Source: Ochotona curzoniae (taxonomy: Eukaryota > Chordata > Mammalia > Lagomorpha > Ochotonidae). Taken from it: 64,000 nt of DNA. The number at the start of each line of letters is the position of its first letter. Position 1 is the first letter of the stretch. The stretch lies in the NCBI RefSeq assembly GCF_017591425.1, contig NW_024464918.1:9856001-9920000 (forward strand), read 5' to 3'. The notes beneath the pieces are model-generated. The model saw nothing but the letters and a program-made list of their open reading frames with translations, was not told the origin of the DNA and did no database searches. A program made the position numbers and the translations under genes. This document shows, in pieces, positions 48,165 through 59,100 of the stretch.

Positions 48165-48465
48165 TTTCTTACTGCTGAATGGATCCTTTGATCTTTATGT
48201 GGTGTTCTTCCTCATATGTTTTAATATTTTTACTTCAAAGTCTGTATTATCTGATACAAAGATGCCTACATCAGCTCATTTTTCCTTTCCATGATCCTGA
48301 AATATCTTTCTCCATCCTTTAGTTTTCAGTTTCAGCATATCTTTGTCAGTGAGATATGTCTCATGCAGGCAACAGATGGATGGGTTTTGTTTTTTGATCT
48401 AGCACACTAAACTATGACACTTGGCTGATGAGCTTAAGCCATTTACATTCAGGGATAATATAACT
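48165..48465 (-). pseudogene. L1 ORF2 N-terminal (endonuclease) fragment, broken
   Basis: The minus strand encodes recognisable pieces of the L1 endonuclease N terminus: LNVNGL from 48435-48452 and, further on, LKLKTKGWRKIFQDHGKEK in another register. The intact protein would be an apurinic-like endonuclease plus reverse transcriptase driving L1 insertion. Here only about the first 90 residues are represented, with at least two frame changes and internal stops. It cannot make a functional product. Confidence 0.85.
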
Positions 48466-48479
48466 AGGCAGTAATTTGG

Positions 48480-49304
48480 TCCTGTAATTTTAGTAATAGG
48501 TTGCTCATTGTTTGAGTTAATCTTCTGGTTTTGTTTTATTGAGACGTTCTTCATGTTTGCTTTGGTTTTGGCAGGTTCTATTCCTTTTCTCTGTCAATAG
48601 CACATCTTTAAATATCATTTGTCAGGCATATAGAAGCATATTCTTTGAGCTTTTCTTTCCTATGGAAGAATTTTATTTCATTTTCATAGACAAAGGAAAG
48701 TTTTGCTGGGTAAGTAATTCTGGGGTGACTTTTTTTTTATAATCTAGAATATATAATTCCATTCTCTTCTGACCTGTAGCAGTTCTTCTGAAACATCAGC
48801 AGTGAGTCTGATTAGGGGTCTTCTATATGTTAATTGTTCTATTTTCACATGCATATTTAAGGATCTTGTGTTTTACTGAAAAGAGCTTGATTATCATGTG
48901 ACATGGTAAAAATTGCTTTTGGTCAATCCTTTTGGGTGTTCTGTTCCGCTCCTGTATTCTCTTTCCCAATTCTTTCTCCAGATTAATAAAGTTTTCCTTT
49001 ATTATTTCATTGAATAAATTTTAAAACCCAGCATCTCTGTGTCTTCTGGAATTCCTATAATTCTCACATTTGGCCTTTTAATAGTGTCCCTTAATTCTTG
49101 AATACTTTCCTTAGTTTGACTTATTTCCTCTTCCAGCTTTTTGATTGTTCACCATTACGGCAAGAAGTATCCTCCAATTCTAAGATTCTTTCTTCTGCCT
49201 CATTCATTCTATTGTTGAGACTTTCCACTGAATTTTGATTTTGCTCCATTGTATCCGTCATTTCTGATCAATCAGCTTGCTTTTATTTCAGTGTTGCTAT
49301 TTCC
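48480..49304 (-). pseudogene. L1 ORF1 middle and C-terminal part, broken
   Basis: The minus strand codes for a coiled-coil block (SLNNRMNEAEERI near 49190-49235) and then the region of the ORF1 RNA-binding domain, with several stops and frameshifts. ORF1p is the trimeric RNA-binding chaperone of the L1 particle. This segment is severed from its N terminus by the LTR at 49305-49735. Confidence 0.82.
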
Positions 49305-49344
49305 TGTGGAAGGACATTGTGACCCTAGAAGATCAGGTGAGCAC

Positions 49345-49552
49345 AGGATTACAATTGATTGGATAACATTTGTCTGAGAACAACTGAACAGATGCCATTT
49401 GTGTGACTGATTGGATATCCTTTGTATGAGAAAAACCGAATGGCTATCTTTTGTATAACTGATTGGACATCATTTGTGTGAGAGCAACAGAGTGTATACC
49501 ATTTATATCACTAAATGGATATCATTCGTATGAGAAGAGTTGAGTGGACAGC
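49345..49552 (+). repeat. 52-bp tandem repeat, four copies, in the LTR U3 region
   Basis: Units at 49345-49396, 49397-49448, 49449-49500 and 49501-49552 are each exactly 52 bp. They share the pattern 'gattggat..c.tttgt.tgagaacaac.gaatggata.c'. The first 9 bases of unit 1 are the most divergent. A shortened fifth unit may follow to about 49571. Three of the four units carry GATTGGA (inverted CCAAT-like; unit 4 has AAATGGA). Such arrays often act as duplicated LTR enhancers. Confidence 0.9.
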
Positions 49553-49607
49553 ACGTGAATGAGAACACTTGGTGAAATATAGAAAACAAAAAGTTCCAAA
49601 CATTGAG

Positions 49608-49615
49608 TATAAAAG
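49608..49615 (+). promoter_or_regulatory. TATA box of the LTR
   Basis: TATAAAAG lies 56 bp after the last repeat unit, where a U3 core promoter is expected. Seen directly; activity is unknown. Confidence 0.6.
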
Positions 49616-49735
49616 CAGTTGATGGGTTTTGTTGATAAGCTCAATACCTCCTCCCTTCTCCCCATAGTACCCTCAGTCTACAAACTCTGATGCCACTAAC
49701 AAACTCTGGCTTATGACCATCAGTCAGAGTCCACA

Positions 49736-49976
49736 TGGATTATTATAGGCTCTGTGCTCCAAGTCCACCATCACTGCAGGACAGCGACAATTTCTTGTGT
49801 GACATATTCCTTGAATTCCTTAAGCTCCTGTATGTGCTTCTCCTTCTTATCGAGAAGCCATGTAATAAATTTTTAAAAAACATTTTGTCCTCCATTTCCT
49901 CAATGTCTTTCTTAGTTAGCTCTGAGGTTGACAAAGACTTTTGCTTTTTTGTGGGGGAGGCGTCGGTAATATTCAT
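49736..49976 (-). pseudogene. L1 ORF1 N-terminal part, cut off by the LTR
   Basis: A minus-strand frame begins with ATG at 49976 and stays open for 77 codons. It starts MNITDASPTKKQK and is followed by a charged stretch (LTKKDIEEMEDKMF), as expected for the variable N-terminal region of lagomorph L1 ORF1p. It ends in tandem stops just before the LTR boundary. The rest of ORF1 continues at 49304 and below. The start codon follows the 5' UTR directly, which supports the choice. Confidence 0.85.
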
Positions 49977-50958
49977 TGTGTATCTGTCCCTTATTTGCTA
50001 TTAATCATTGCTATTCTAATTAGCAGATTCCTCTACCTAGGGCTGGTTTCTAAGCTGTGTTGCCCAGCCTACAGGTTGATTTTACTGTTTGCCTTCAATA
50101 TCTAGTTCTTCATTTACAGTCACTTGTGCCACTCTCTGCAGCAAATTTCAGCCCCAGGATCTTGTGCTTCCACTATGGTCTCTGTAGCCTCAGAGCTTGC
50201 CAATCTCCATCCCCTTGTGATCCTGTGCTGTGGCCACACCATTTTGTGCACAGCATTTCTCCCACTCCTGGTTCTAGCAGTGTCTGGGATTAGGGAGATA
50301 CTAGCTGCCCTAAATCACTGGGTTGTCAGCAGTGCTGGTCTTCTTGGAACCTGCTAGCTGTTAGGTCTGAGGATCACCCAGACCTGTTTTGCGTGGAACC
50401 CGCAGGATGCCAAAATTGTACTTTTCCCCCTGTGAGACCAGTTTAATGTACTGAAAGGGAAGTGAGTCCTCTCCTGGCTTAGCACCTATGCAGTTCACTG
50501 TAGGTCCTTCAGGCCCACAGACTTTTCCTCAGTATACAAAATGGCACCTGATGTGACTCTGGTAGGGATCTGAACCATGAAATCCATCCTGGATCTGCAT
50601 CCACCTGCTTGGGCTCTGCCACTCTGCTTTAGTTCATGGTTGAATCAAGCAAATCAATAGGATGGCCAGTTCTATGCCTGGGTTCACTTCCTGAGCTCCT
50701 GAGCTCCTGGTGAACTCTCCTCCCCATCTGGCCATTGGTGGAGTCTAATTGCTGATCACTGCTGGATATCTGATCACTGCAACACCACTTTGTTGTCTCT
50801 GCTGCTTCCCTGTGTCCATGGGTCTCCAGGTGTCCCTCTGCCACTGACCTGTCTTCTCCTACTTCATGGAATTATGGCCTCTCTTCTTCACCCAGGTTAA
50901 TGATTCTTCATCTGCTTAAATGTGTCCTTACCGTATTCTGCCACCTTGATTTTCCAAT
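49977..50958 (-). promoter_or_regulatory. L1 5' UTR (internal promoter region), minus strand
   Basis: About 980 bp between the ORF1 ATG and the L1 5' end. It is GC-richer than its surroundings. The 5' terminus 'tcaaggtggcagaatacg' resembles the YY1-type start motif region of L1 elements. Frames within it (50057-50357 plus, 50629-50844 minus) are not genes. Confidence 0.75.
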
Positions 50959-50989
50959 AGTATTTATCTTTAAAAAACATAATTGAGGA

Positions 50990-51250
50990 CAGATGTTAGG
51001 ACTGGTGGTTAAATGGCAAGTTAGCATACCTATATTCCATACTGTAGGTCCTGGGTTTGAGTTCTGGTTCTACTCTCAATACCTGTTTCCTGCTATATCA
51101 TGTATCCCAGGAGGCAGCAAATGACAATCCAAGATTTTGAGCTTATGCCACATATGCAGAAGACATGAACTGAATTTCTTTTTCCTACCTTCAATTTAGC
51201 TAATCTCGGTCTGCTGTGGACAATCTGGAAGTGAATCAGCAGAACCCAAC
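50990..51250 (+). mobile_element. CSINE, old copy
   Basis: 'ggactggtggttaaatggca' (head), 'gtcctgggtttgagttctgg' (B-box-like), 'ctgtttcctgctatatc', 'ccaggaggcagcaaatgaca' and 'ggaagtgaatcagcagaa' follow family order. Confidence 0.75.
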
Positions 51251-51814
51251 AATAGTAATATATAGTAAAAAACAGGAAAGCAGAAATCACAGCATGAGTG
51301 GATTTTTGTGTGTTTTTAGTTTGATAAATTGCAAGCTCTAGTGGTTCTAGCATATGATTTAAGATCAGAGTAGAATGCCAAATCCTTAGGGCAAGTCAGC
51401 TATTGTTAATGAATGAATCTTTATTTGTCAAGATGAAAACACAGCAAGTCAAAAGAAAAGTGGTTCTCATTCTAATGAAAAAATTTCAGGAGCTCTCAGC
51501 ACTATTATAACTTAGATCAAATATGGTAGAATCTACCAATAGATTTTATCTCAGAAAAAAAAAATCCTAACTATACAAGTTCTTCTATGTGCCCTCTTCT
51601 TTATATACTTGGCTCACATATTAGTCATCTTATTTGACTCTTAATTACCCATTTCCTATTGATTTCTTAGTTTATCTGGATCTTTCCTGGGTCTTTCTAC
51701 AACCTGGAAGACCCCACACACACACACACATATAAAGTGAGGTAACAAGTTTAGAGTTTCAAACTTAAATAATATGTTTTCTACCTATAAATTTTGTAAT
51801 CTTGAGTACATGAC
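51251..51814. other. Non-coding stretch with a (CA)n tract
   Basis: AT-rich. About eight CA units at 51715-51730. Nothing else recognised. Confidence 0.5.
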
Positions 51815-52148
51815 TTCTTTTGAAGATTTGTTAATTTATTTGAAATGTTGTGCCACAAAGAGACGGAGACAAAGAAAAACACCATCTATCCACTGGTTCA
51901 CTCAACAAGTAGCCTCAATGGCCCAGGCCTTTGTCCAGGCAAAAGCCAGAAGCCAGAACTCCATCTGGGTCTTCTATCAGGGTGGCAACGTCCAAAGCAC
52001 TTAGGATATCTTCTATAGCATTTACAGGCACTTTAATAGGAAACCAGATTGAAAGCAGAACAGCTGGGAATCCAAACAGTGCTCAAATATGATGTAAGCA
52101 CCACAGACAGCAGCGTAAGGTGCTGTGTCACAACACTGGCCAAAGCAC
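51815..52148 (-). mobile_element. CSINE, old copy, minus strand
   Basis: Complement visible: 'gatttgttaatttatttgaa', 'cactggttcactcaacaagt', 'aagccagaagccagaactcc', 'gcacttaggatatcttc', 'cagaacagctgggaatccaa' and 'gtaaggtgctgtgtcacaac' (head). Confidence 0.8.
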
Positions 52149-54095
52149 ATTACTTCTTAAATTTGTTTCGTTATATATAAAATGTGAATTATAATGCTAT
52201 CTATATCATCGGGTTTCTGCATGAGTGAATTAGGAGATATAAGCAACAGAGAACTCGGGCTGAGCCACCTCCACATCAGTCATTGTTGCATTGGGTATAC
52301 AACTTTGGATCTGCTGGCCAAGTGTGAAATGGAAACAACAGTTGCTATTGTCTTGATGTGAAATAAAAGCACTATGTTACATGGTTGGTATAGGGTCTGA
52401 GAAGTAATCATTGAGGTAATGACTTCTGTTTTCCTAAATATTAACCAGTAAAGGATTAGTGTCTCATAAAGTTGTGGAAGTAACAGTGAAGAATTACGGT
52501 GGCATAAAGAGTAGAAACTTGTTTAATATTCATTTGACTGACTTACGAGACCAAGAAAACAGCATGCCTTTTAATGGAAAGCATGGGAATACTGAGTACA
52601 AGGTAACACCAAACTACTGAGGTTGTGGAATCAGAAGGGCTCAACCCAGCAGACAAAGCAAAGAGAGGGCAGAGAGTAGGGAAGGAGAGGGGAATACAAA
52701 GGCATTGTTCTCAGGGAGACAGTCAACAGCTATATCAAGATGCATGGTTTGATTAGAACATAGAAGATATTAAGTTACTTTCCTAGTATCTAAAAGCTGT
52801 TTCCGAACCATGTCTATTATTATGTATTAGCATAAAATAATGAAATCCGTGTTGTTCCTTTTGGGGTTTGGACTAGTCTTGTAAGGCAGGATTTTCAGAT
52901 ACCTTGAGGACCACTTAGTAAAATTTCAAAGAAAATGCAATTAAAAGGTAACTATTTATATGAAGTATTTTTTGAAATTCATTATATATTTTCCTAATAG
53001 ACACTTTTCCCACTGACTTCTGAAAATGCCTCATATGTATCTAAATTGTTTTTGTCTTTTTCCCCTAACTTTCTCACATCTCTCAATAAGATGACATCAA
53101 ATTGTTCTCTGTCAACTGATTATAATTTGTGGAAAGAGCCGGTTTTAAAGTTGCCCTTACTTGTATCACTCACACTAAATGAAAGTTTTATATCAATGCT
53201 GCTGCTTTGGATAAAAATTGAAAACCTCCCTAACTTACTGAGTTGCTTATAAACAAAAACCTTGTCAACCTGTATGGAAATATTTCATTTTAAGACTTCA
53301 AGATATTCATAAATATTATCAACACCAGGTAGCCTTCAAGATTGATCTAAATTCTGAGGTACTGGGCAGAAAAGAGTTAAGACAATCGCCTTGAGCACTG
53401 TTCTCCACTTTGCACACTTAATAATTTCAAGCTTTTAGGGGATAGATGGCTAAAACTTTCTGAGCTAAACTGACACAACTGTATAAAATATGAATGGTAG
53501 ATAATGAAAACAAGCTAAACCTCCCTGATTTTACTTTTTAAATAAATATAGGAAATAAAGTTTGGCTGAAAGATGTATTTTGTTTATATTCTAACTTTGC
53601 TTTATATTTTTATATCTAATTGCCTGCCTTTCCATAAAAAAGAAAAGTAAAAAAAGAAAGTTTTGCACGCCAATGCTAATCTATTTTATTACACACAAAA
53701 ATACATGCAATTCAGAAATACCAAGAAATTTAACTTTGTTTTTTAACTTTGTTGTTTTCCATTAAGTCATCTTTAATTAAGCATCCGGCTCTGGATTATG
53801 ACTCATTAAACCATTCATTCATTGTCTGTTGTATTAATTTTTTACACAGGTTAACATATTTATTCTTATGCAAATTATCCCCAAATTCTTTGAGATTTCC
53901 TCCTTTCTTTCCTATTTTTCTATCCCATTAACTATGTGGGCAAACTATTGGGAATATCTCGGCATGCTGTTCAAATGGTAAATATCTATTCAACCACCAA
54001 GCTCTATATTCCCATTTTTGAAAGAGAAATGAATTATGAAAGTTTATTCAAGAATTTTATCTTTGAATATGTATAGAAAAACAGTTCAGTGACAA
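52149..54095. other. CSINE-free non-coding stretch
   Basis: About 1.9 kb, increasingly AT-rich. No recognised repeat and no convincing coding frame. Confidence 0.4.
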
Positions 54096-54320
54096 AACGC
54101 AAAGACTGTAAAGCAAGGCTGCCTGGTTGAGTCTTTTTTCACTGTTGCTCACTTAAGTAATTCCTGAGTGAATTATTTAACATTTCTGTTTCTCCATTTT
54201 TCTCTTGGATAAAATGGTATTAATAATAACTATTTCTTTCCACTGTTAAGAGGATATATTGATTAACCTCCATCAATGCTGTCAAAGAACACAAAAATAA
54301 TGCTATTTAATGCTTGAAAA
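54096..54320 (+). mobile_element. MIR SINE remnant
   Basis: 'gactgtaaagcaaggctgcc', 'tggttgagtc', 'gtgaattatttaacatttct', 'gtttctccatttttctcttg' and 'gataaaatggtattaataat' follow the MIR consensus order, including the conserved core and the '..aaaatgg.aataat..' section. Ancient (pre-placental) family. Confidence 0.8.
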
Positions 54321-54718
54321 TTAAGGAAATATATTCAATAGATTTCATAAATAACATTACATAAATTAGATTCAAAGAATTGCTTTCCTATATCCCTGAC
54401 TTACAGATACTAATGCTTGGCTCAGTCTCAAAACCTGGGCAGAATGGCATCTCATTATTAATGCTATTTATGGTTGCCATAATGAAGCATAACTATTCAG
54501 GACCAAACTCTTCTATTTTTATAATTCTGTGTTTATCTCTGAACTCCTAATAAAAATGATTAAACTGGAAACAAACTTATCAAAAACGTACTTAAAAGTC
54601 AAGAACTATGTCAATTATTGATTTTTAAAGGGAATAAATAAAACCTAAAAAGGCACTGAAAGAACTGATAATTCCAAACCTATTGTCTAGATGACCTTAC
54701 ACAAGATTATACGTTTCA
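54321..54718. other. AT-rich spacer
   Basis: No recognised repeat or gene. Confidence 0.4.
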
Positions 54719-55040
54719 GCTTTATTTGATTTTACCCATTTTATTTTACAGGCAAAAAGACAGAGAGAGATACAAAGATCAATATTTCCCATGCACTGGG
54801 TTAACTCCACAAATCCCTACAAAAGCTAGGACTGGGGACTAAACAAAGTCAGAAGCATGGGGACTCAATCTGGGACAGTAACATGGGTGGCAGGGACCCA
54901 ACTACTAGAGGTGTCACTTGCCACCATCTAGAACCTGCATTAATAGAAATCTGGATCAAAGTGGAGGCAGGACTCAAACCAGTCTCTTCTACACAGGATT
55001 CAGGCATCCAAGCAGCCTGTTCACACTGAATCAAATATTC
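54719..55040 (-). mobile_element. CSINE, old copy, minus strand
   Basis: Complement visible: 'ggcaaaaagacagagagaga', 'gcactgggttaactccacaa', 'gtggcagggacccaactact', 'ggcaggactcaaaccagtct' and 'caggcatccaagcagcctg' near the head. Confidence 0.8.
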
Positions 55041-55164
55041 ACTTCCTTGATTTTGTTTTAAAGGTACATCCTTAAAGCAACACAAAATTATTTTTTAAGT
55101 ATATGTTAATTTCTTAATTACCAGAACAGTATATGTTGTTAATTATTAGAGCAGACACAAAGTT

Positions 55165-55464
55165 TACAGAGCCCCTGGCCTTATGAGCAGTGATACCAGC
55201 AAACCCTATGAAAGCGAGTCTGATCCCAGTTGCTCTGCTTCCCTTCTGCTTCCTGCTTTGGCCAAGGAAAAGCTGTGGAAAATGCTCAATGGTTGTGTAT
55301 TTTGGCCATTCCTATAAGAGCAACCAGAGCGCCCAGATCCTGGCTTTGGGTTCAGCCTACCCTTGGTCACTGCAGCCATTTTCCATTCTGTGGGTAAATC
55401 AGTGAATGAAAGATCTCTCCTTATTTTTTCACAATTCTTTTCAAATACACAAATCTTTAAAAGT
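55165..55464 (+). mobile_element. CSINE, old copy
   Basis: 'gcagtgataccagcaaaccc', 'agtctgatcccagttgctct', 'cttctgcttcctgctttggc', 'gatcctggctttgggttcag' and 'tttcaaatacacaaatcttt' keep family order. It is head-to-head with the CSINE at 54719-55040. Confidence 0.72.
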
Positions 55465-55867
55465 TTAGATATACATGAATGTACTTATTTATCTATACTA
55501 ATGCTTGTTTCCACACATGTGCAAGGTGGCTTTTAAAACTTCATAGAAAATGGAATTAAGATAATGTACAGTTCATATAAAATTTTTGAAATCTTTTCTG
55601 TAAGCACACACAAATGCATGTTTAGAGAGTGTTTGTAATATCCATTGCTGTGAATCACTTTGTGCTTATGGACGTATCCAACTTGTCAGAACCAAACCAG
55701 GTAATCCCAATTAAATGGAGGGGTCTTAATATCAAGATTGAGAATAGCAATGTATTTTATATGGTACTAACTATCCACACATTTTGTTTTATTCACTCAT
55801 GCCTGAATTTACAATTGTCATAAAAGGTGAAATGTGTTGCTCTATTTATTATTTAAATCCGTCAGGA
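55465..55867. other. AT-rich spacer
   Basis: No repeat recognised. A 64-codon frame at 55629-55823 is taken as chance. Confidence 0.4.
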
Positions 55868-55968
55868 CAGGCATGGTACAACGAGTGAAGCCATCACCCA
55901 CAACAGCTGTATCCTTTATACATGCCAGTTTGTGCCCTGGCTGCTCCACTTCCAATTCAGCTGCCTCT
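55868..55968 (+). mobile_element. CSINE 5' fragment
   Basis: 'acaggcatggtacaacgagt', 'catgccagtttgtgccctgg' and 'ctgctccacttccaattcag' give the head and early body only. It stops where an oppositely oriented CSINE begins. Confidence 0.7.
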
Positions 55969-56170
55969 TTTTAAAAGATCTACTTATTTTTATTGAAAGG
56001 TCAGGTCTCCATGCAGGTTCAGGGTCCTGAGGCTTTGGGCTATCCTCTACTGCTTTCCCACACCAGAAGCAGGGAGCTGGAAATGAAGTGGAGCAGACAG
56101 AACATGAACCAGAGCCCTGTTGGATGCATGCAAGGGAAGGGTTTAGCCACTAGGTTATTGTGCCAGACCC
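55969..56170 (-). mobile_element. CSINE, minus strand, internally deleted
   Basis: 'agatctacttatttttattg' (tail complement), then 'ggttcagggtcctgaggctt', 'gggctatcctctactgcttt', 'gcagggagctggaaatgaag' and 'gggtttagccactaggttat'. About 130 bp of the CT-rich region and late body are missing. Confidence 0.82.
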
Positions 56171-56416
56171 CTAGATTCTATAGCTGACAAGTTCCCAAGT
56201 GATGTTGTTATACTAATTGGAGAACATACTTTAGTGAACCACTAAAATACCACCAATTCAATTCTTCCCTGAGGAGCACAAGAATGCCTAAGTCCAGCTC
56301 ATGCAAGAACAAAAGAATTATATGTTGAACACCAATGTTACAACTAGCTTTGTCAGACTTTTCTATCCACAAACTATATTATAGATACTTATGTATTATA
56401 TGTATATAGATTATAG
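56171..56416. other. AT-rich spacer
   Basis: Nothing recognised. Confidence 0.4.
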
Positions 56417-56459
56417 ACACATACACACACACAAACACATATATATATATATATATATG
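56417..56459. repeat. Compound (AC)n(AT)n microsatellite
   Basis: AC-rich units followed by about 11 pure AT units. Confidence 0.93.
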
Positions 56460-56645
56460 TGGGGCTGTGTCTAAGTGTCTCAGATACCTTTTTGGAAGAA
56501 TATGTGGTTACTGATGGACAGAAAGTGGGTTCCATAGCAGAAAAAACTTGGAGTTTCTTAAACACATGACTATACCTCATCTTTTCTGGATGTTATTTCT
56601 ATTCTGTTAATTACCAGAATGATCAAAGTCAAAGGGATTAATAAA

Positions 56646-56730
56646 GTACAGCATCCCCTCTTAACCAAGACACATAACATTCCAAGAACTGCATATCCAG
56701 CTGATGCCTAAAGGTGTGACTACTACTGAA

Positions 56731-56770
<40 letters not shown>

Positions 56771-56797
56771 GTATATATATATATAAAATATATATCT
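56646..56797 (+). mobile_element. Tigger-like (TcMar) DNA transposon end with expanded TA tract
   Basis: 'tacagcatcccctcttaacc', 'ttccaagaactgcat', 'gctgatgcctaaaggtgtga' and 'ctactactgaatctcatata' follow the 5' end of an old Tigger-like MITE, in which a short '..ctatatata..' is native. Here that spot has grown into a long TA repeat. The remainder of the element is not recognisable. Confidence 0.6.
56734..56797. repeat. (TA)n microsatellite
   Basis: Nearly pure AT dinucleotides with one CG interruption near 56770, ending 'aaaatatatat'. Confidence 0.95.
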
Positions 56798-58954
56798 TTA
56801 TATCTATCAAAAGCTCAATGTGTAAATAAAAGTTCAATTTGTCACTTAATGTAGTGACAAAATAAATGTAATTTATGATATCGAGATGAGAGTATTATAA
56901 CATTTTTCCAACTAATACTTTCATAGTTTACTCATGTGACTTTGACAAACTGTAACGAAGGACATGAAGATGCCAATCACTGGTGAGCACACTGGGCCTA
57001 GCACAAGCTTTGTGTCAGTTATTAAATACCCCTGCAGTGCGGCTCCACTCGTGCGGTTAGACAGGCACAGGCCTTCATGCACCTCAAGCGGCCTAAAGAA
57101 CATGTGGCATGTGTTTGTCATCTTTGCAGAAAAGTACATCTGAAGAGCACTTTAATGAGTTTCCTAGAGAAAATTCGAAGGAATCGTAATGCAACTAATC
57201 ATCCCCTACTTTCCTACTGAACCTCTTATTAATTAACATGTTAATGCTCTGTTTGATTTCTTAAATTTAGTTTGAGAGACAGTAAAACAGCTATTTTCGA
57301 ATTAAATTAAATTGAGTTGTGAGAAGATTTTCAACCGATATAGGGCTTTTTGTACTTGACTAATTCCAGTACTCATTAATGTAAAAAAAAAAAAAATCAA
57401 TGAGCTTGAAATCACAGTGTTGATATTATTGTAGGTGAAATCTCCTTCTAAATAGCTTATTCCTTCCATGACAATGTTTCACCATGTATGTGACATTAGA
57501 AAATGCAAATTTCAGTGCTTAAAGAGAGCAAAAATTTTCCTCAGTTACCATAAATGTCATACAAGTATCTGTTCAGGGAATTAGCACAGTCATAAACTGT
57601 AAAAATTAAGATTTTTTTTTTCCTAGTAGAGTAGATATCCTTACTGTTAATAAGCTGCATTAATCCTTTGGTTTTCAATGGTTCTCAGTTCACTGTGCAG
57701 ATTTCAGGTACAATTAATTACCTTTTATCTTTCTCTAAGGATTTTCTTTTTAATAAAACTGGTTCAGAATTTTGCTCTAATGGAACCTACAGGGAAATGT
57801 CACAGAAAATAACCTTTAACACCAGAGTTATTGCTTGGATATGGACCAACCGGTTATCACTTACTCTTCCTCAATCAGCAAATATCATGTACTTTATTTA
57901 TATTGACTGGGTTTCCTAAGTTTTGTCTCTTTATCATTTTACGCTGATATTCAGGATATCTACTATCCATCAGTGTTTGCAATCAACTAATATTAAATCA
58001 GCATGCAATAACCACTTGGACTGATCCCAAAATATCCTTAGCTTTAAGAACAGTTACAGCTATACCTAAAAGCTTCCCACATTTTATTCTTGGATTATGC
58101 AAGTCTGTCAATATCTCTAAAACCTTGACTGGCAATGGGTCATGCTAGTACGCATTTCCTAATTCCACGAGACTGGGTTGGACTCTGAGATTCTGCATTT
58201 CTTTGACATTTCAAGATGAAATTACTCTGAGGAGCAAGGCTTTAGATAACATTGATAAGTCAAGAGTTAAGTTTAACAAATATCCTTAATAACTGCGAAT
58301 TTCACAGATACAATGAAAACCATATTTTTTTCTGTGTTCATCAGCAGTACTTTTGGCAGGATGAGAAGTCTAGAGTCAAAACAGAAATATTTCTCTTTTT
58401 CTATCTTCTTCTGGAGAACAACAGATTGCTAAGAGGAAACGATATCTTTATCAGTTTCCAGGGTCTTCTCTGTTGCGATTTTAAATTGTATAACATTAGT
58501 TACATGTTTTTTTAGTCCTCATGTTGGGGGCTAAGTTGAAGACACTATGATTATTCCTTATATTTCACTGTAATATAGTTTCTTCAAACACAGTTTTTTT
58601 AAAATTATCTTGAAAACCTCATATACAATGAAGATACACAAAATAATTACATGATGGATTTGAACAACACGTTTATTTTGTCTTTCTAATTGCAGTCATG
58701 ATCAATTTGTCATTAAGGCCAGAGGTTTCTTAACATCCTACAGGACTCAAACGGAACATAATTGTTTTCTTATCAAAATACGTTAGGTCCTTCTTAGACT
58801 ATCTGAGTATATTGTGATCAAGGTGTAAACTTGCTGAAATGTTAAATGAGGAAATTAATTTAATTTGTAAATTTTGTTATTGGAAAGGAAACATTAGGAA
58901 ACCACGGCTTCCTTTACCAGACAACCTCCTCTGATTCAGGACGCATATTCTAGT
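56798..58954. other. Non-coding stretch
   Basis: About 2.1 kb. A somewhat GC-richer block lies at 56985-57130. A13 run at 57381-57393. Frames at 57668-57919 and 58252-58515 have no recognised domain. Confidence 0.4.
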
Positions 58955-59100
58955 TCAACAGAGTGGTTCTCAAACCTTGCCATGTAGTAGCATCACAAGG
59001 AGACCTTGTGGAGACACAGAACAGTAGGCTGTACTTACAGAGCTGCTAATTCACGAAGTATGGCCCAGGGTACAAGAAATGACATTATTAACATTCTTCA
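58955..59100 (+). mobile_element. MER5-like (hAT) DNA transposon remnant
   Basis: 'cagagtggttctcaaacctt' is close to the terminal inverted repeat of MER5-type elements. It is followed by 'gccatgtagtagcatcacaa', 'ggagaccttgtggagacaca' and 'tggcccagggtacaagaaat' in family order. The 3' terminal repeat is missing. Confidence 0.75.

Larger units (their letters stand above)
49305..49735 (+). mobile_element. LTR inserted in L1 ORF1, with a 52-bp tandem array
   Basis: A 431-bp TG...CA unit with a terminal inverted repeat TGTGGA (49305-49310) and TCCACA (49730-49735). A TATA box TATAAAAG lies at 49608-49615, 3' of a four-copy 52-bp tandem repeat. Each side resumes L1 ORF1 sequence, so this is an insertion into the L1. 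I found no matching target duplication, so the outer ends may be off by a few bases or have mutated. No internal retroviral genes are present. The family is not identified; the layout suggests an ERVL/MaLR-like or ERV1-like solo LTR. Confidence 0.72.
48165..50958 (-). mobile_element. LINE-1 5' half (5' UTR, ORF1, start of ORF2), minus strand
   Basis: A rare 5'-retaining L1. Reading the minus strand from 50958: an opening of L1 type ('aatcaaggtggcagaatacg'), about 980 bp of 5' UTR, ORF1 from 49976, a short inter-ORF gap, and the first part of ORF2 (from about 48465). The match ends near 48165. ORF2 reverse transcriptase and the 3' UTR are missing. A 431-bp LTR interrupts ORF1 at 49305-49735. 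Both ORFs carry frameshifts and stops, so the copy is dead. Confidence 0.9.
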
